A stretch of 63,947 bases of DNA from Tabrizicola sp. (GTDB lineage Bacteria; Pseudomonadota; Alphaproteobacteria; Rhodobacterales; Rhodobacteraceae): the NCBI GenBank assembly GCA_025458105.1, contig JALOTD010000017.1, positions 1-63,947 of the forward strand, written 5' to 3'. The number at the start of each line of letters is the position of its first letter. The first letter of the stretch is position 1. Under the pieces are notes generated by a model. That model made no database searches. It saw only the letters and a program-made list of their open reading frames with translations, and was not told the DNA's origin. A program made the translations under genes and the position numbers. Of this stretch, positions 47,381 through 57,436 are shown piece by piece.

Positions 47381-48712
47381 ATGTCTTGGTTCAGCAAAGT
47401 GGCGTGGAAAGAGGGCCTGTTCCTTCAGCCACAGCATTTGCAGCAATCCGACCGCTATCTGGAAAACCTGATCAAGGCGCGGACGTCCGTGATCACCCCC
47501 TATCCATGGGGCCTAATCGAGATGAAGATCGACCGCGATCTGGCGCAGCAGGGCCGCTTGGGCCTGCGCACGGCTGTGGGAATCATGCCGGACGGCACAC
47601 CTTTCGACGCTCCGAACTCCGATATCCTGCCGACGCCCGTGGCTGTGCCAGACGACGCAGCGGGCATGACCGTCTGGCTGACGTTGCCCGATGCCGCAAT
47701 GAATGGGCAGGATGTCGGTGGGGCAGGGGGCACCTCGGCGGGAACGCGCTTCTGGATCAACACCGAAGCTGTGGCCGACAATGCTTCCGCCACACGGGTC
47801 GAACAGATCATCGAAGTCGCTGTTCCCCGGCTGGAACTGTCGCTGCGAAAGACGCCCCGTGCCGGCTATCAGAACCTGCCTTTGGCCCGCATCAGCGAGG
47901 TGCGGGACGGAGTGGTCTCCTTCGACGATACGGTACCGCCCACCGGTCTGGTGCTAGCCGTCCATCCCGCTTACGAAGGGTATCTGACCCGCGTGATTGG
48001 CTGGATCGAGGCCAAGCTAGAGACGCTGGCCCGCTTTGCAGCCGACCCCACCTCGGGTGGCGGCATGCAGGCCTCGGACTATCTGATGCTCATGACACTT
48101 AACCGCAACCTGCCGGTCCTGCGCCACCTGAACGCCTCGGGCCGTGTGCATCCAGAAAGGCTGTACCAGCACCTGATCGCCCTGGCCGGGGAACTGGCGA
48201 CCTTCGATCAGGGCGACCGCCTGGTGCCGGACTATGCGCCGTACGACCACGACAATGCGCGTGAGGTGTTCACCCCCGTCGTCCAGGACATCCAGCGCCT
48301 TTTGGCCCGCGACGTGGGTCGTGCCGTGCGCCTGCCACTGAACGAGGTGCGCCCCGGGTCCTTTGCCGCGCTGGTCAACGACCGCAACCTGTTCGCGCAG
48401 GCGACTTTCGTGGTCGAGGTGTCGTCCGGTCTGCCATTGACCCAGGTGCAAAGCCAGTTCCCGATGCTGTGCAAGGTGGGTCCCTCGACCCGGATGAAGG
48501 AAATCATCAACAACAACCTGCCCGGCGTGCCCCTTGTCCACTTGCCGAACCCGCCCCGGCAGATCAGGGTGGTGTCGCGCAACGTGTATTTCCTGTTCGA
48601 CAAGTCCACCGAGTTGTGGCGCGAGTTTTCGGTCGCGCCGGCCATCGGCATGCATTTCGCGGGCAACTGGCCCGACCTGAAACTGGAACTCTGGGCCATA
48701 CCGGAGCAGTAG
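47381..48712 (+). CDS. tssK: T6SS baseplate subunit TssK
   Basis: A 443-residue cytoplasmic protein linking the T6SS baseplate to the membrane complex. The start WKEGLFLQPQHLQQSDRYLE is the TssK signature, and LPLTQVQSQFPMLCKVGPST near the C-terminus is also typical. The ATG at 47381 fits this family start; the in-frame region upstream is not conserved. tssL follows one base after the stop, starting the tssK-tssL-tssM membrane-complex operon. Confidence 0.96.
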   Translation: MSWFSKVAWKEGLFLQPQHLQQSDRYLENLIKARTSVITPYPWGLIEMKIDRDLAQQGRLGLRTAVGIMPDGTPFDAPNSDILPTPVAVPDDAAGMTVWLTLPDAAMNGQDVGGAGGTSAGTRFWINTEAVADNASATRVEQIIEVAVPRLELSLRKTPRAGYQNLPLARISEVRDGVVSFDDTVPPTGLVLAVHPAYEGYLTRVIGWIEAKLETLARFAADPTSGGGMQASDYLMLMTLNRNLPVLRHLNASGRVHPERLYQHLIALAGELATFDQGDRLVPDYAPYDHDNAREVFTPVVQDIQRLLARDVGRAVRLPLNEVRPGSFAALVNDRNLFAQATFVVEVSSGLPLTQVQSQFPMLCKVGPSTRMKEIINNNLPGVPLVHLPNPPRQIRVVSRNVYFLFDKSTELWREFSVAPAIGMHFAGNWPDLKLELWAIPEQ

Positions 48713-48713
48713 G

Positions 48714-50453
48714 ATGAGCGGCGACGACGACGAACGCACGGTCTTTGGGCAGAAGTTGCCCACCCCGGGTCAGCCGCCCGGGCAGCGTCCGGTCACGCCG
48801 CCTCCTGCTCCACCTGGCTATGTCCCACCGCCGCCGGGGTTCACGCCGCCACCCGGATATGCTCCGCCTCCCCCGGGATTCGCCCCGCATCCGCCCGGAT
48901 ACCCGCCGCCGCCCGCAGGCTATGGCCAGCCGCAGCAGCCTGTGCCGGGCAGGGCCGCCCCCGTACAGCAGCCCTCGCCCTATCACGAGGATACCTGGCT
49001 GGGCGGGGCATTGAACCCCTTCGGCCAGCAGCCACCCCCGGCAGCGCCGCCGATGCCGCAGGCGCCGCAATATGGCCAGCAGCCGATCTATCAGCCGCAC
49101 TATGCGCCACAGGGCGCGAACATGTTCCCTGAGGTCCCGCGCGACCCGCAGCCGCAGGCCCGCCCCGTCGTTCCGCGCATTTCCCTGCAGGACGCGCTGC
49201 GCGGTACGGGCCTGGGCGCAGGTGGGTCGTCCAATGTCCTTGTGGCCGCCGCCGCTAACCTCTTGATCCTTCTCGGTCGCTTGCGCACTGGCCTCGTGGA
49301 CATGCAGGCCGCCCCGTTGATGGAACATGTGACGCGGGAAATCGACCTGTACGAACGCAACGTGCTGCAGGCGGGTGTGCATCCTGGCGATGCCTCGGAT
49401 GCGAAGTATGCTCTGGCCGCGACAGCGGACGACATCGTGCAAAACCTGCCGGGGGCAGACCGCAGCACCTGGCTGCAGTACAGCATGGTCGCCCGCTTCT
49501 TCGGCGAACGCGAATCCGGCGTCGGCTTCTTCCGCAAGATGGATCAGGCGATGCAGGCGCCGGGGCAGCGGTTCAACCTGCTGGAGCTGATGCTGGCCTG
49601 TCTGTCGCTCGGGTTTGAAGGACAGTACCGCACCGCCCGGAACGGCCCGACGGAACTCGCCCGGATTCGCACGGCGATCTACGAAACCCTGCGGCGGGTC
49701 AAGCCCCGGCCGGATGACGACATTTCGGTCGCCTGGACACCAATGCCACTAGGCCAAAAGCGGCGCTACGGCGGAGTGCCGATCTGGGCGATTGCCGGGG
49801 TCGGCGCGGGGCTGGTGGTAGCGCTGTTTGCCACGCTCTCGACCCTGATCCACAAGCAGGGGGCCGAGGTCCAGGCCCGTATCCTTGCGCTGCACGAAGG
49901 CCTGCCCGCCATCACCATCGAACGCACCGCTCCGGTGGTCGAGGCCTATGTGGCACCCTCCAGCACGCAGCTTGACCGCATCCGCGACCGCTTGGCCACG
50001 CAGATCGAAAGCGGACAGGTCGTCGTCGACCAGACGAACGAGTATATCTTTGTCCGCGTGGGCGAGGCGTTGCAGTTTGGCTCCGGCAGTGCCGATCTTG
50101 AGAACGACTTTGCCCCGCTGGCCACCGAGATCGGTCGCGCCCTTGAACCCGAGCCAGGTCCGATCCGCGTGGTGGGCTTTACCGATAGCGTGCCCCTGTC
50201 GGGTCGTGGCCGCTACAAGACCAACGAAGACCTTTCCTTGGCCCGGGCCGAGACGGTTTCGGGCATTCTGGCCGGCTTCCTGACCGATGCGACACGGTTG
50301 CAGACTGAAGGGCTGGGTCCGCAAAACCCGGTGGCTGGCAACGACACGCCCGAGGGCAGGGCGCTGAACCGCCGGGTCGAGGTGATGATCCGCCGCGAAG
50401 GGGTAGCCGTGACCGATCCTGACGCGGCACCCGAGGCGGAGGTCCAGGAATGA
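48714..50453 (+). CDS. tssL: T6SS membrane protein TssL with Pro-rich N-terminus and OmpA domain
   Basis: A 579-residue TssL (DotU/IcmH). Residues 1-150 are a Pro/Gly/Tyr/Gln-rich tail with repeated PPPGY/PPPGF units, ending before the DotU domain (about 165-330: NVLVAAAANLLILLGRLRTG). A single membrane helix (WAIAGVGAGLVVALFATLST) lies near residue 365. The periplasmic OmpA/MotB-type peptidoglycan-binding domain (FGSGSADLENDFAPL, then RRVEVMIRR) forms the C-terminus. This is the evolved TssL form that anchors the complex to the cell wall. It overlaps tssM by four bases. Confidence 0.95.
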   Translation: MSGDDDERTVFGQKLPTPGQPPGQRPVTPPPAPPGYVPPPPGFTPPPGYAPPPPGFAPHPPGYPPPPAGYGQPQQPVPGRAAPVQQPSPYHEDTWLGGALNPFGQQPPPAAPPMPQAPQYGQQPIYQPHYAPQGANMFPEVPRDPQPQARPVVPRISLQDALRGTGLGAGGSSNVLVAAAANLLILLGRLRTGLVDMQAAPLMEHVTREIDLYERNVLQAGVHPGDASDAKYALAATADDIVQNLPGADRSTWLQYSMVARFFGERESGVGFFRKMDQAMQAPGQRFNLLELMLACLSLGFEGQYRTARNGPTELARIRTAIYETLRRVKPRPDDDISVAWTPMPLGQKRRYGGVPIWAIAGVGAGLVVALFATLSTLIHKQGAEVQARILALHEGLPAITIERTAPVVEAYVAPSSTQLDRIRDRLATQIESGQVVVDQTNEYIFVRVGEALQFGSGSADLENDFAPLATEIGRALEPEPGPIRVVGFTDSVPLSGRGRYKTNEDLSLARAETVSGILAGFLTDATRLQTEGLGPQNPVAGNDTPEGRALNRRVEVMIRREGVAVTDPDAAPEAEVQE

Positions 50454-53400
50454 GGATTTTCGGCCTCTTTGATTTCTCGCCACGCAAGCTGTGGCGCTAT
50501 CGCATCTTCCGCTGGACCGTTCTGATCGCCGCCATTGGTGCGCTACTTGCGGCGATCTGGTTCGGCTTCCCGATGACCGGCATTGCGCTGATGGCCGAGA
50601 TCTGGCTCCGCGCGACCGTGATCGGCGTGATCCTTGCGCTGATCCTGATCCCGATATTCGTCCGCTGGCTGCGCCGCCGCAGTGCCGCGCGCAAACTGGA
50701 GGAAAGCCTGATCCCCGAACCCGTGGGCGATGGCAAGGTCATTGCCGAACGGATGCAAGAGGCGCTGGGCAAGCTGAAGAAGTCGGGCGGCAAGACCTAC
50801 CTCTACGATCTGCCCTGGTACATCATCATCGGCCCGCCCGGAGCGGGCAAGACCACGGCGCTGCGCAACTCTGGCATCGAATTCCCGGGGTCCGAGGCAC
50901 TGGCCAACGGCACCGACGGCTTTGGCGGCACGCGCAATTGCGACTGGTGGTTTGCCGAAGACGCTGTGCTGATCGATACAGCCGGGCGCTATACGACGCA
51001 GGACAGCGACAGCACGGCCGACAAGGCCAGCTGGACGGCGTTCCTGGAAACGCTGAAGCGCGGCCGCCCGAACCAGCCGATCAACGGCGTAATCCTGTCC
51101 TTCTCCGTCGCCGACATGATGGTCCATGACGCCGCCGCACTGGAACGGCACGCGCAGACCGTGCGGGCACGGCTGTCCGAAATCCACGAGGTCCTGAAGA
51201 TCGACTTTCCGGTCTACGTCCTTTTCACCAAGGCCGACTTGATCGCCGGTTTCCGCGAATACTTCAGTTCCTTCAACGTCAGCCGCCGCAAGGCCGTCTG
51301 GGGCGTGACCTTCCAGACCCGCGACCGCGCCGCGCCGACCCATACTCAGGTCGAGGCCGAGTTTGACCGCCTGGTCAGCCGGTTGTCGGACGAGGTGGTG
51401 GACCGGATGAGCGAGGAGCCAGACAGCGTCAGCCGCATTTCCATCTTCGGCCTGCCCAGCCAGATGGCCCTGCTTCGTGCCGATATCGGGGAATTCCTGC
51501 GCAAGGTCTTTGAACCCACGCGCTACAAGACGAACGCAATCCTGCGCGGGTTCTATTTCACCTCGGGCACCCAGGAAGGCACGCCGATCGACCAGGTCCT
51601 CGGCGCGATGGCGCGCAATCAGGAGGATGGGATGGCCTTCCAGCCCGCCTTCCTGTCCGGCAAGGGGAAAAGCTATTTCCTGCATGACCTTTTGAAAAAG
51701 GTGATCTTCGAGGAAAGCGACTGGGTCTCGCACGATGCCAAGGCAGTGCGGCGGACGGCGATCCTGCGTACGCTGGCGACGACGATGATAGTGCTCGTGA
51801 CCCTTGGTGCTATGGGCGCCCTGGGGTGGAGCTTCTGGCGCAATGCCGACCGTGCGCGCACCGCCGATGCCGATGCCTTGGCCTATTTCGGTCAGGCGCA
51901 GGACGAAATCCGCCGCGAAGTCGTGGATGACACCGAGTTTGCAACCGTCCTTCCCCTGCTCGACCGCATACGTGCAATGACAACGGGCTATGGCGACCCG
52001 GTCCGCCCTGACCTGACCGAGGGGCTGGGGCTTGGCCAGTACACGCGCCTGAACAACGCTTCGCGTCAGGCCTATTCCGATGCGCTGGAACGGATGATGC
52101 GGCCCCGGCTGATCCTGCATCTGGAAAACGCCATTCCACAACTCATCGCCGATGACGACACGGCGGGCGTCTACCGTGCCCTGAAGGTCTACATTCTGCT
52201 GGGCGGACAGCAGGAAGGTCCGCCGGACGATGCCGCCGTCGTCAGCTACTTCTCGGATATCTGGGCTGACGAATACGCATCGGCCGGACAGATGGACGAA
52301 CGTGACGCCCTGGAATCGCATCTGTCGGCGATGCTAGAGCTTGACGACGCCCGCACGACGACCCTGACCATCGATCCTGAAATCGTACGCAGCGCCCGGG
52401 AAGAAATCGTCAACCTGCCCCTGGCCGAACAGGCCTATGCTTCGATCAAGGACCGCGCGGTCCTGTCGGGCGTTCCCGACTTCAATCTGGTCGCGCGCGT
52501 CTCGGGCCAGGTCGAAGAGGTGCTGACCACAAACGACGGCTCGGCGCTGGCTGACCTTGGCGTTCCGGCGCTGTACACGTTCCGCGGCTACTGGGAATAC
52601 TTCCTGGAAGAGTTGACCAACGCCCGTCAACGGCTGGAAGCCGACCAGTGGGTGCTGGGCGATGCAGCTGATCGGGTGGGCTATGACACGCAGCTTGCCA
52701 ACCTGGAAACCGAACTGCACCGCCTGTATCAGCGCGACTTCGAAGCCGCCTGGTTCGGCATGCTGGACCGTGTGGCCGTCGCAGCCGTCACGAACGACGC
52801 CCCCAGCTTTGATCGGCTGGCGATTCTCTCATCGCCTGTCGCCTCGCCACTTCTGGGGCTTGTGCAGGCGGTGGACGAGGAAACCCGCCTGACGCGGCTT
52901 TTCGAAGCCATGGGAGATTTGACGCCCGAACAGGTCGCGACAGGAGGCCTGGGCGACAAGCTGGCAGCCGTCGGGTTCCGTCAGGTCGAAGGCCAGTCCT
53001 CGGCCATGCAGCGTGTGCTGCTGAACTGGGTGCGTGACAAGTCCAAGGTGCAAGACCGCTCCGGCGCGGTGGCCGAGGATTCGCAGGAACGCCAGGTCCA
53101 GCGCATCGCCGATGCCTTCCAGAACTGGCACCTACTGTTGCGGGGCGAACCCGGCGCCCGCCCCATCGACGCCGTGTTGAAGTCCATCGCCGATCTGCGC
53201 GACAACCGGCGGCTTGCAGCGACCTCGCCCACCCCGGCAGATGACACCATGCTGCAGCAGCTTCTCTCCCAGCTGACGCAGAACAACACCGCCTTGCCGA
53301 AGGCGCTGGCCAGCCTGATGTCCGAGACCGAGACACAGTTCCGCGCCGTTGCCGAAAACGCCACGATGGCCGAACTGAACCGGGCGCTGAACGAAGACAT

Positions 53401-54058
53401 CAGCCAGTACTGCGAACAGTTCATTGCGCCCCTCTATCCGTTTGGTGGCGGGCGGCATGTCGCGACCAACGTCTTCGGCGAATTCTTCGGTCCCGGGGGC
53501 CGGATGGACCAGTTTTATTCGACTCACCTTCAGCCCTACGTCACGCGGACGCCTGACGGATTGCAGCCGGTCACCGGCAATTCCATCGGCGATCGGCTGT
53601 CGTCCGAGGCCCTGGCGCAGTTCGACCGGGCCGAGGCGATCCGCGCGGCGTTCTTCGCGTCGGGCAGCCCGGACCCGAACGTCTCCATGTTCGTCACCCA
53701 TGTCAGCTCCAGCCCGGCAGTCGAACTGGTGCATCTCACCGTCAATGGCGCGATGGTTCAGACCCGCCCCGGCGATCCCCCGGTATCGCTGGTCTGGCCG
53801 GGCGAGGGGATCGGCGCCTCGATCGAGATGTTCCCCGCGCTGCGCGGTCGCGACTCGAAGCTTTCCATCAATTCGGGCCGCTGGGACATTGTCGAGTTCC
53901 TGCGCGCCGGTCGGGCGCAGCGGTCAGGTAACTCGGTCACAGTTTCTTATGAGGTCGGAGGCAGGTCGATCAGCTATCGCTTCGATTTCGACAGCACGAC
54001 AGTGCCGTTCCTGATGCCGGAACTATCCAGTTTCACCTGCCCGACAAGTCTGGACTGA
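50450..54058 (+). CDS. tssM: T6SS membrane protein TssM (IcmF)
   Basis: A 1202-residue inner-membrane protein spanning the periplasm in the T6SS core complex. Two N-terminal helices (about residues 15-75) are followed by a cytoplasmic NTPase-like domain with an intact Walker A (GPPGAGKTTALRNSGIEF), a third helix near 437-458, and a large periplasmic part whose C-terminal domain would contact TssJ. Length is normal. Coupled to tssL upstream; TagF follows after two bases. No tssJ is present in this window. Confidence 0.96.
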   Translation: MRIFGLFDFSPRKLWRYRIFRWTVLIAAIGALLAAIWFGFPMTGIALMAEIWLRATVIGVILALILIPIFVRWLRRRSAARKLEESLIPEPVGDGKVIAERMQEALGKLKKSGGKTYLYDLPWYIIIGPPGAGKTTALRNSGIEFPGSEALANGTDGFGGTRNCDWWFAEDAVLIDTAGRYTTQDSDSTADKASWTAFLETLKRGRPNQPINGVILSFSVADMMVHDAAALERHAQTVRARLSEIHEVLKIDFPVYVLFTKADLIAGFREYFSSFNVSRRKAVWGVTFQTRDRAAPTHTQVEAEFDRLVSRLSDEVVDRMSEEPDSVSRISIFGLPSQMALLRADIGEFLRKVFEPTRYKTNAILRGFYFTSGTQEGTPIDQVLGAMARNQEDGMAFQPAFLSGKGKSYFLHDLLKKVIFEESDWVSHDAKAVRRTAILRTLATTMIVLVTLGAMGALGWSFWRNADRARTADADALAYFGQAQDEIRREVVDDTEFATVLPLLDRIRAMTTGYGDPVRPDLTEGLGLGQYTRLNNASRQAYSDALERMMRPRLILHLENAIPQLIADDDTAGVYRALKVYILLGGQQEGPPDDAAVVSYFSDIWADEYASAGQMDERDALESHLSAMLELDDARTTTLTIDPEIVRSAREEIVNLPLAEQAYASIKDRAVLSGVPDFNLVARVSGQVEEVLTTNDGSALADLGVPALYTFRGYWEYFLEELTNARQRLEADQWVLGDAADRVGYDTQLANLETELHRLYQRDFEAAWFGMLDRVAVAAVTNDAPSFDRLAILSSPVASPLLGLVQAVDEETRLTRLFEAMGDLTPEQVATGGLGDKLAAVGFRQVEGQSSAMQRVLLNWVRDKSKVQDRSGAVAEDSQERQVQRIADAFQNWHLLLRGEPGARPIDAVLKSIADLRDNRRLAATSPTPADDTMLQQLLSQLTQNNTALPKALASLMSETETQFRAVAENATMAELNRALNEDISQYCEQFIAPLYPFGGGRHVATNVFGEFFGPGGRMDQFYSTHLQPYVTRTPDGLQPVTGNSIGDRLSSEALAQFDRAEAIRAAFFASGSPDPNVSMFVTHVSSSPAVELVHLTVNGAMVQTRPGDPPVSLVWPGEGIGASIEMFPALRGRDSKLSINSGRWDIVEFLRAGRAQRSGNSVTVSYEVGGRSISYRFDFDSTTVPFLMPELSSFTCPTSLD

Positions 54059-54060
54059 CC

Positions 54061-54714
54061 ATGACCGCCAGCCTGGGCATCTTCGGCAAGCATCCCGGCT
54101 TTGGCGACTTTCTGGCGCACGGACTTAGCGAGCCCTCGCGCAATGGCCTCGATTCCTGGCTTGGCGCCTGCCTGCCGCCGTTGCGCGACCGACTGGGCGA
54201 TGGCTGGGAGGCGTTCTGGGACATGGCACCCGTCCTGCGCTTCTGGATCGGGCGCGCGCTTGCCGGGCGCACGATGGCTGGGGTCTTGCGGACATCGCAA
54301 GACAGGGTCGGTCGCCGGTTTCCGCTGCTTCTTTTGGCCGAAGGTGCGTCTCTACCCGCGCCGATACAGGACCCGGACCAGACCTTCTATCGGGCGCTTG
54401 AGGATCAGTTTTCCCGGATGATCGTCGGCGAGGGCGCTCGCTCGCTCTTGGAGGGCTTCGATCCGGCAGATTTGCCCGGGTCGGAAAGCGAGGATTCCCG
54501 TTCCGAAGGCCCAACAGTCTGGGCGCAGCGGTCGGACGGCAATCTTTCGGTCCTGTTGACCGAGGCCGCACCTGTCGACCATGCTCGCGCGGCCACGGCA
54601 CGCAGCTACTGGTGGTCTGAAAGCGGCAGGTCCGGTCAGGCGCTGTGGCTTGCGCAACCGGGCATGCCGGGCGCTGACGCGATGGGCTGGCTCTTGGGGG
54701 GCGGCGATGCATAG
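54061..54714 (+). CDS. tagF: T6SS-associated protein TagF
   Basis: A 217-residue protein of the TagF (ImpM) family, a repressor that blocks T6SS assembly by binding the FHA protein and is countered by threonine phosphorylation. The N-terminal LGIFGKHPGFGDFLAHGL is diagnostic, followed by FWDMAPVLRFWIGRALAGRT. It overlaps the phosphatase gene by eight bases. In some species TagF is fused to PppA; here the two are separate but coupled. Confidence 0.92.
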   Translation: MTASLGIFGKHPGFGDFLAHGLSEPSRNGLDSWLGACLPPLRDRLGDGWEAFWDMAPVLRFWIGRALAGRTMAGVLRTSQDRVGRRFPLLLLAEGASLPAPIQDPDQTFYRALEDQFSRMIVGEGARSLLEGFDPADLPGSESEDSRSEGPTVWAQRSDGNLSVLLTEAAPVDHARAATARSYWWSESGRSGQALWLAQPGMPGADAMGWLLGGGDA

Positions 54715-55489
54715 CGGCGAATACTTCACCTATGTCACTGGCCAGGCGACCGATGTCGGTCGCGTCCGCACAGTCAACGAAGACGCCTTTCTCAGCCGCC
54801 CCGAGGCAGGACTCTGGGTCGTGGCCGATGGCATGGGTGGCCACGCGGCGGGCGATTTTGCCAGCGACCGGATCGTGCGAGAGCTCTTTACCGTCGGCAT
54901 GCCCGCCTCGGGCGCCGACTTCCAGGCGCGCTTCATGGAACGGTTGGGCCGTGCGAATGACGCCATCCTCGAACACGCGCGCAGCCTGGGGCAGGGCACG
55001 GTCGGCGCAACGGTCGTGGCGCTTTTGATCGACGGGCAGGACTACGCCTGCATCTGGGCCGGTGACAGCCGGATCTACCTCTTGCGTGACGAGGTCCTGA
55101 CCCAGCTGACCCGCGACCACACCGAAGTGCAGGCCCTCCTCGATTCCGGTAGCGTCACGCCCGAGCAGGCCGAAACCTGGGCGCGCAAGAACGTCATCAC
55201 CCGGGCTATCGGCGTGACCCGCACTCCGGACTGTGACGTGGTCGGCGGTCGGCTGCGGTTTGGCGACCGCTTCATCCTGTGCTCTGACGGACTGACCGGC
55301 CATGTCGCCGACGCCGAAATCGCCGCAATCGTTGGTGCGCACGAACCGCAAGAGGCGTGTGAGCGCCTCATCGCCCTTACCCTCGAACGTGGGGCCAAGG
55401 ACAATGTGACCGTCATCGTCTTGCAGTGCCTGCCGCCCCTCCCCTCGGGCGATGACGACATCGAACCCGATCCGGAGATCGTCGAATGA
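54707..55489 (+). CDS. pppA: PP2C-type Ser/Thr phosphatase PppA of the T6SS
   Basis: A 260-residue metal-dependent phosphatase that removes phosphate from the FHA protein and so turns the T6SS off. PP2C motifs occur in order: VNEDAFLSR, VVADGMGGHAAGDFASD (metal-binding Asp-Gly), WAGDSRIYLLRD, ITRAIGVTR, CSDGLTGHV and KDNVTVIVL. The ATG at 54707 lies within the end of tagF; the longer frame from 54581 has no family match. Its stop overlaps the kinase start by four bases (ATGA), so the opposing enzymes are made together. Confidence 0.93.
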   Translation: MHSGEYFTYVTGQATDVGRVRTVNEDAFLSRPEAGLWVVADGMGGHAAGDFASDRIVRELFTVGMPASGADFQARFMERLGRANDAILEHARSLGQGTVGATVVALLIDGQDYACIWAGDSRIYLLRDEVLTQLTRDHTEVQALLDSGSVTPEQAETWARKNVITRAIGVTRTPDCDVVGGRLRFGDRFILCSDGLTGHVADAEIAAIVGAHEPQEACERLIALTLERGAKDNVTVIVLQCLPPLPSGDDDIEPDPEIVE

Positions 55490-57435
55490 CCGGCGACGAC
55501 GACAGCCCTCCCGGGACCGACGGCCCTGACGAGGAGCGGACGCGCCTTATCCTGTCGCAGACCGCCGCGACCACACCGCCCGCGACGTCCATGCAGGCAA
55601 CCATCCCTCCGGCTCCGCCGCCAAAGCCCAAGGCAAAGTCGGCGACCGTCGCGATCGGCACGCTGATCAACAACAATTACATCGTCCGCGAAGTGCTGAA
55701 ATCCGGCGGCATGGGCGAGGTTTACCGGGGCGAGAACGTCTTTACCCACGACCCGGTCGCGATCAAGGTTGTCCTGCAGGAACTGGCCGAAGACGCCAAA
55801 GTGGGCCAGATGTTCCTGCGAGAGGCGCGGACCCTCAGCCAGTTATCGGACGAGGCGATCGTCCGCTACTACAACTTCGTCAAGGACCCTGCGATCGACC
55901 GCTACTGCCTGGTGATGGAGTTCATCGAAGGCGTGACGCTGGCCGACTACACCCAGCGCAACGGCGGGTTGCCCAGGGAAGCGGCGCAGGCCCTGATGCG
56001 GCGACTGGCGCGCGGGTTGGACAAGGCCCATGCGCGCAGCGTGATCCACCGCGACCTGTCGCCCGACAACGTCATGCTGCCCAACGGTGTTGTGGCCGAT
56101 GCACTGCTGATCGACTTCGGTATCGCCAAATCGAACGTCCTGCAGGAAAGCACAATGGCCGGGCAGTTCGCGGGCAAGTTCAAATATGTCTCGCCCGAAC
56201 AACTGGGCCACTTCGGCGGCGAGATCGGGCCGCAGACCGACATCTACGGGCTGGCGCTTCTCATGGCGGCCGCGATCCGGGGTCGGCCGCTGGATATGGG
56301 GTCCTCCATCGTGGAAGCCGTGGATGCACGGCGCGCGATTCCCGATCTGTCCTCGCTGCCCGAGGCGTTCCGCCCGATCCTGTCCTGGATGCTGGAACCG
56401 GACCCGGCAAACCGCGTGGCCTCGATGGCCGAAGTCGTCCGCTACCTTGACCGACCCGGTGACATTCCGGCCAAGTACCGCGCGGGGCTGTCGCAATCGC
56501 TGCCCCCGGTCAGTTTGTCCCTGCCCCCTGGCCAGTCAGGCGGGCTGGCCTTGCCCCCAGGCGTCGCCGGACGGTCGACAACCTATCCGCCCGCACAGCC
56601 CGAACTGACCGCACGCACCCCCGCAGCCCCGACCGGCGCTGAGGAAGACAGTTCACGCGGTCCGCTTTTGCTTTTGTTTGGCGTGTTCATTCTGGTCCTT
56701 GGCGGCGCGCTGGGCTTTGCCTGGACCCAAGGCTTCTTCGACCCCGCCCCCGTCTTGCCCGATCCCGTTGCCTCGACCGAGCCTGCGGAACAGACGACCG
56801 GCCCGGCGACCTTCCTCGCTGCCATGGATCTTGGCGCTTGCACTTTGGCCACGGTCGTCACAACCGAAGCGGACGGGCCCCATGTCCATGTCTTTTCGAC
56901 CCGCGAAGATGCCTTTGCTGGCGTCGCCATCGATTATCAGCGCCAGTTCGGGGTCTCGCCCAGGGTCACGACCCATGCCGTGACCGATGACCAATGTCCC
57001 GCGCTGGAGTTCGCCCGCAGCTTCCAGGCGGATGCGGGTGTGCAACTCTTGATGACCGGGACAACGATCGAAAGCGGCGCCCCGATCGAAGGCCGCGTGA
57101 CCCCGCCCGAGGGGAGTGCGCTGTGGCTGGCCCTGATCAGCCCGCGCGGCGGAGTCTACAAGCTGAACCAAAGCCTTTCGGGCGAAATCGCCGGGGAACA
57201 AAGCTTCAGCTTCGGGCTGAATCTGGCCGACGGCAGTCCCGCCGCCCCGCAACTTCTGCTGGCCGTGGCAACGCCGACGCCCTTGGCCAATGCCGCCGCC
57301 GCGCGCGATGGCGCCGATGCAAAGGCCCTGTTTCCGCTCGTTGCCGAGGAGATGGCCAAGGTCGGCGGTTCGGTCAGCGTAGGCCAAGTCATGCTTGTCC
57401 CGAAACCCGCCGCACCCGCGCCGCCTGGGCCTTAG
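55486..57435 (+). CDS. ppkA: T6SS Ser/Thr kinase PpkA with an unusual periplasmic domain
   Basis: A 649-residue transmembrane kinase. The kinase domain (about residues 65-330) has the glycine loop SGGMGEVYRG, the lysine in VAIKVV, HRDLSPDNV and DFG in LLIDFGIAKS, so it should be active. A Pro-rich stretch leads to a membrane helix at about 389-410. The periplasmic part (about 425-649) is not of the vWA type seen in Pseudomonas PpkA; it contains QCPALEFAR and VYKLNQSLSG, and matches the periplasmic domain of the adjacent TonB-like protein. It would phosphorylate the FHA protein (TagH). Its stop lies one base from the converging TonB-like gene. Confidence 0.92.
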   Translation: MTGDDDSPPGTDGPDEERTRLILSQTAATTPPATSMQATIPPAPPPKPKAKSATVAIGTLINNNYIVREVLKSGGMGEVYRGENVFTHDPVAIKVVLQELAEDAKVGQMFLREARTLSQLSDEAIVRYYNFVKDPAIDRYCLVMEFIEGVTLADYTQRNGGLPREAAQALMRRLARGLDKAHARSVIHRDLSPDNVMLPNGVVADALLIDFGIAKSNVLQESTMAGQFAGKFKYVSPEQLGHFGGEIGPQTDIYGLALLMAAAIRGRPLDMGSSIVEAVDARRAIPDLSSLPEAFRPILSWMLEPDPANRVASMAEVVRYLDRPGDIPAKYRAGLSQSLPPVSLSLPPGQSGGLALPPGVAGRSTTYPPAQPELTARTPAAPTGAEEDSSRGPLLLLFGVFILVLGGALGFAWTQGFFDPAPVLPDPVASTEPAEQTTGPATFLAAMDLGACTLATVVTTEADGPHVHVFSTREDAFAGVAIDYQRQFGVSPRVTTHAVTDDQCPALEFARSFQADAGVQLLMTGTTIESGAPIEGRVTPPEGSALWLALISPRGGVYKLNQSLSGEIAGEQSFSFGLNLADGSPAAPQLLLAVATPTPLANAAAARDGADAKALFPLVAEEMAKVGGSVSVGQVMLVPKPAAPAPPGP

Positions 57436-57436
57436 G

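Noticed and set aside
50543-52321. A 592-codon open frame antisense to tssM
   Set aside because: tssM is clearly the real gene with intact motifs. Long antisense frames are expected in GC-rich DNA.
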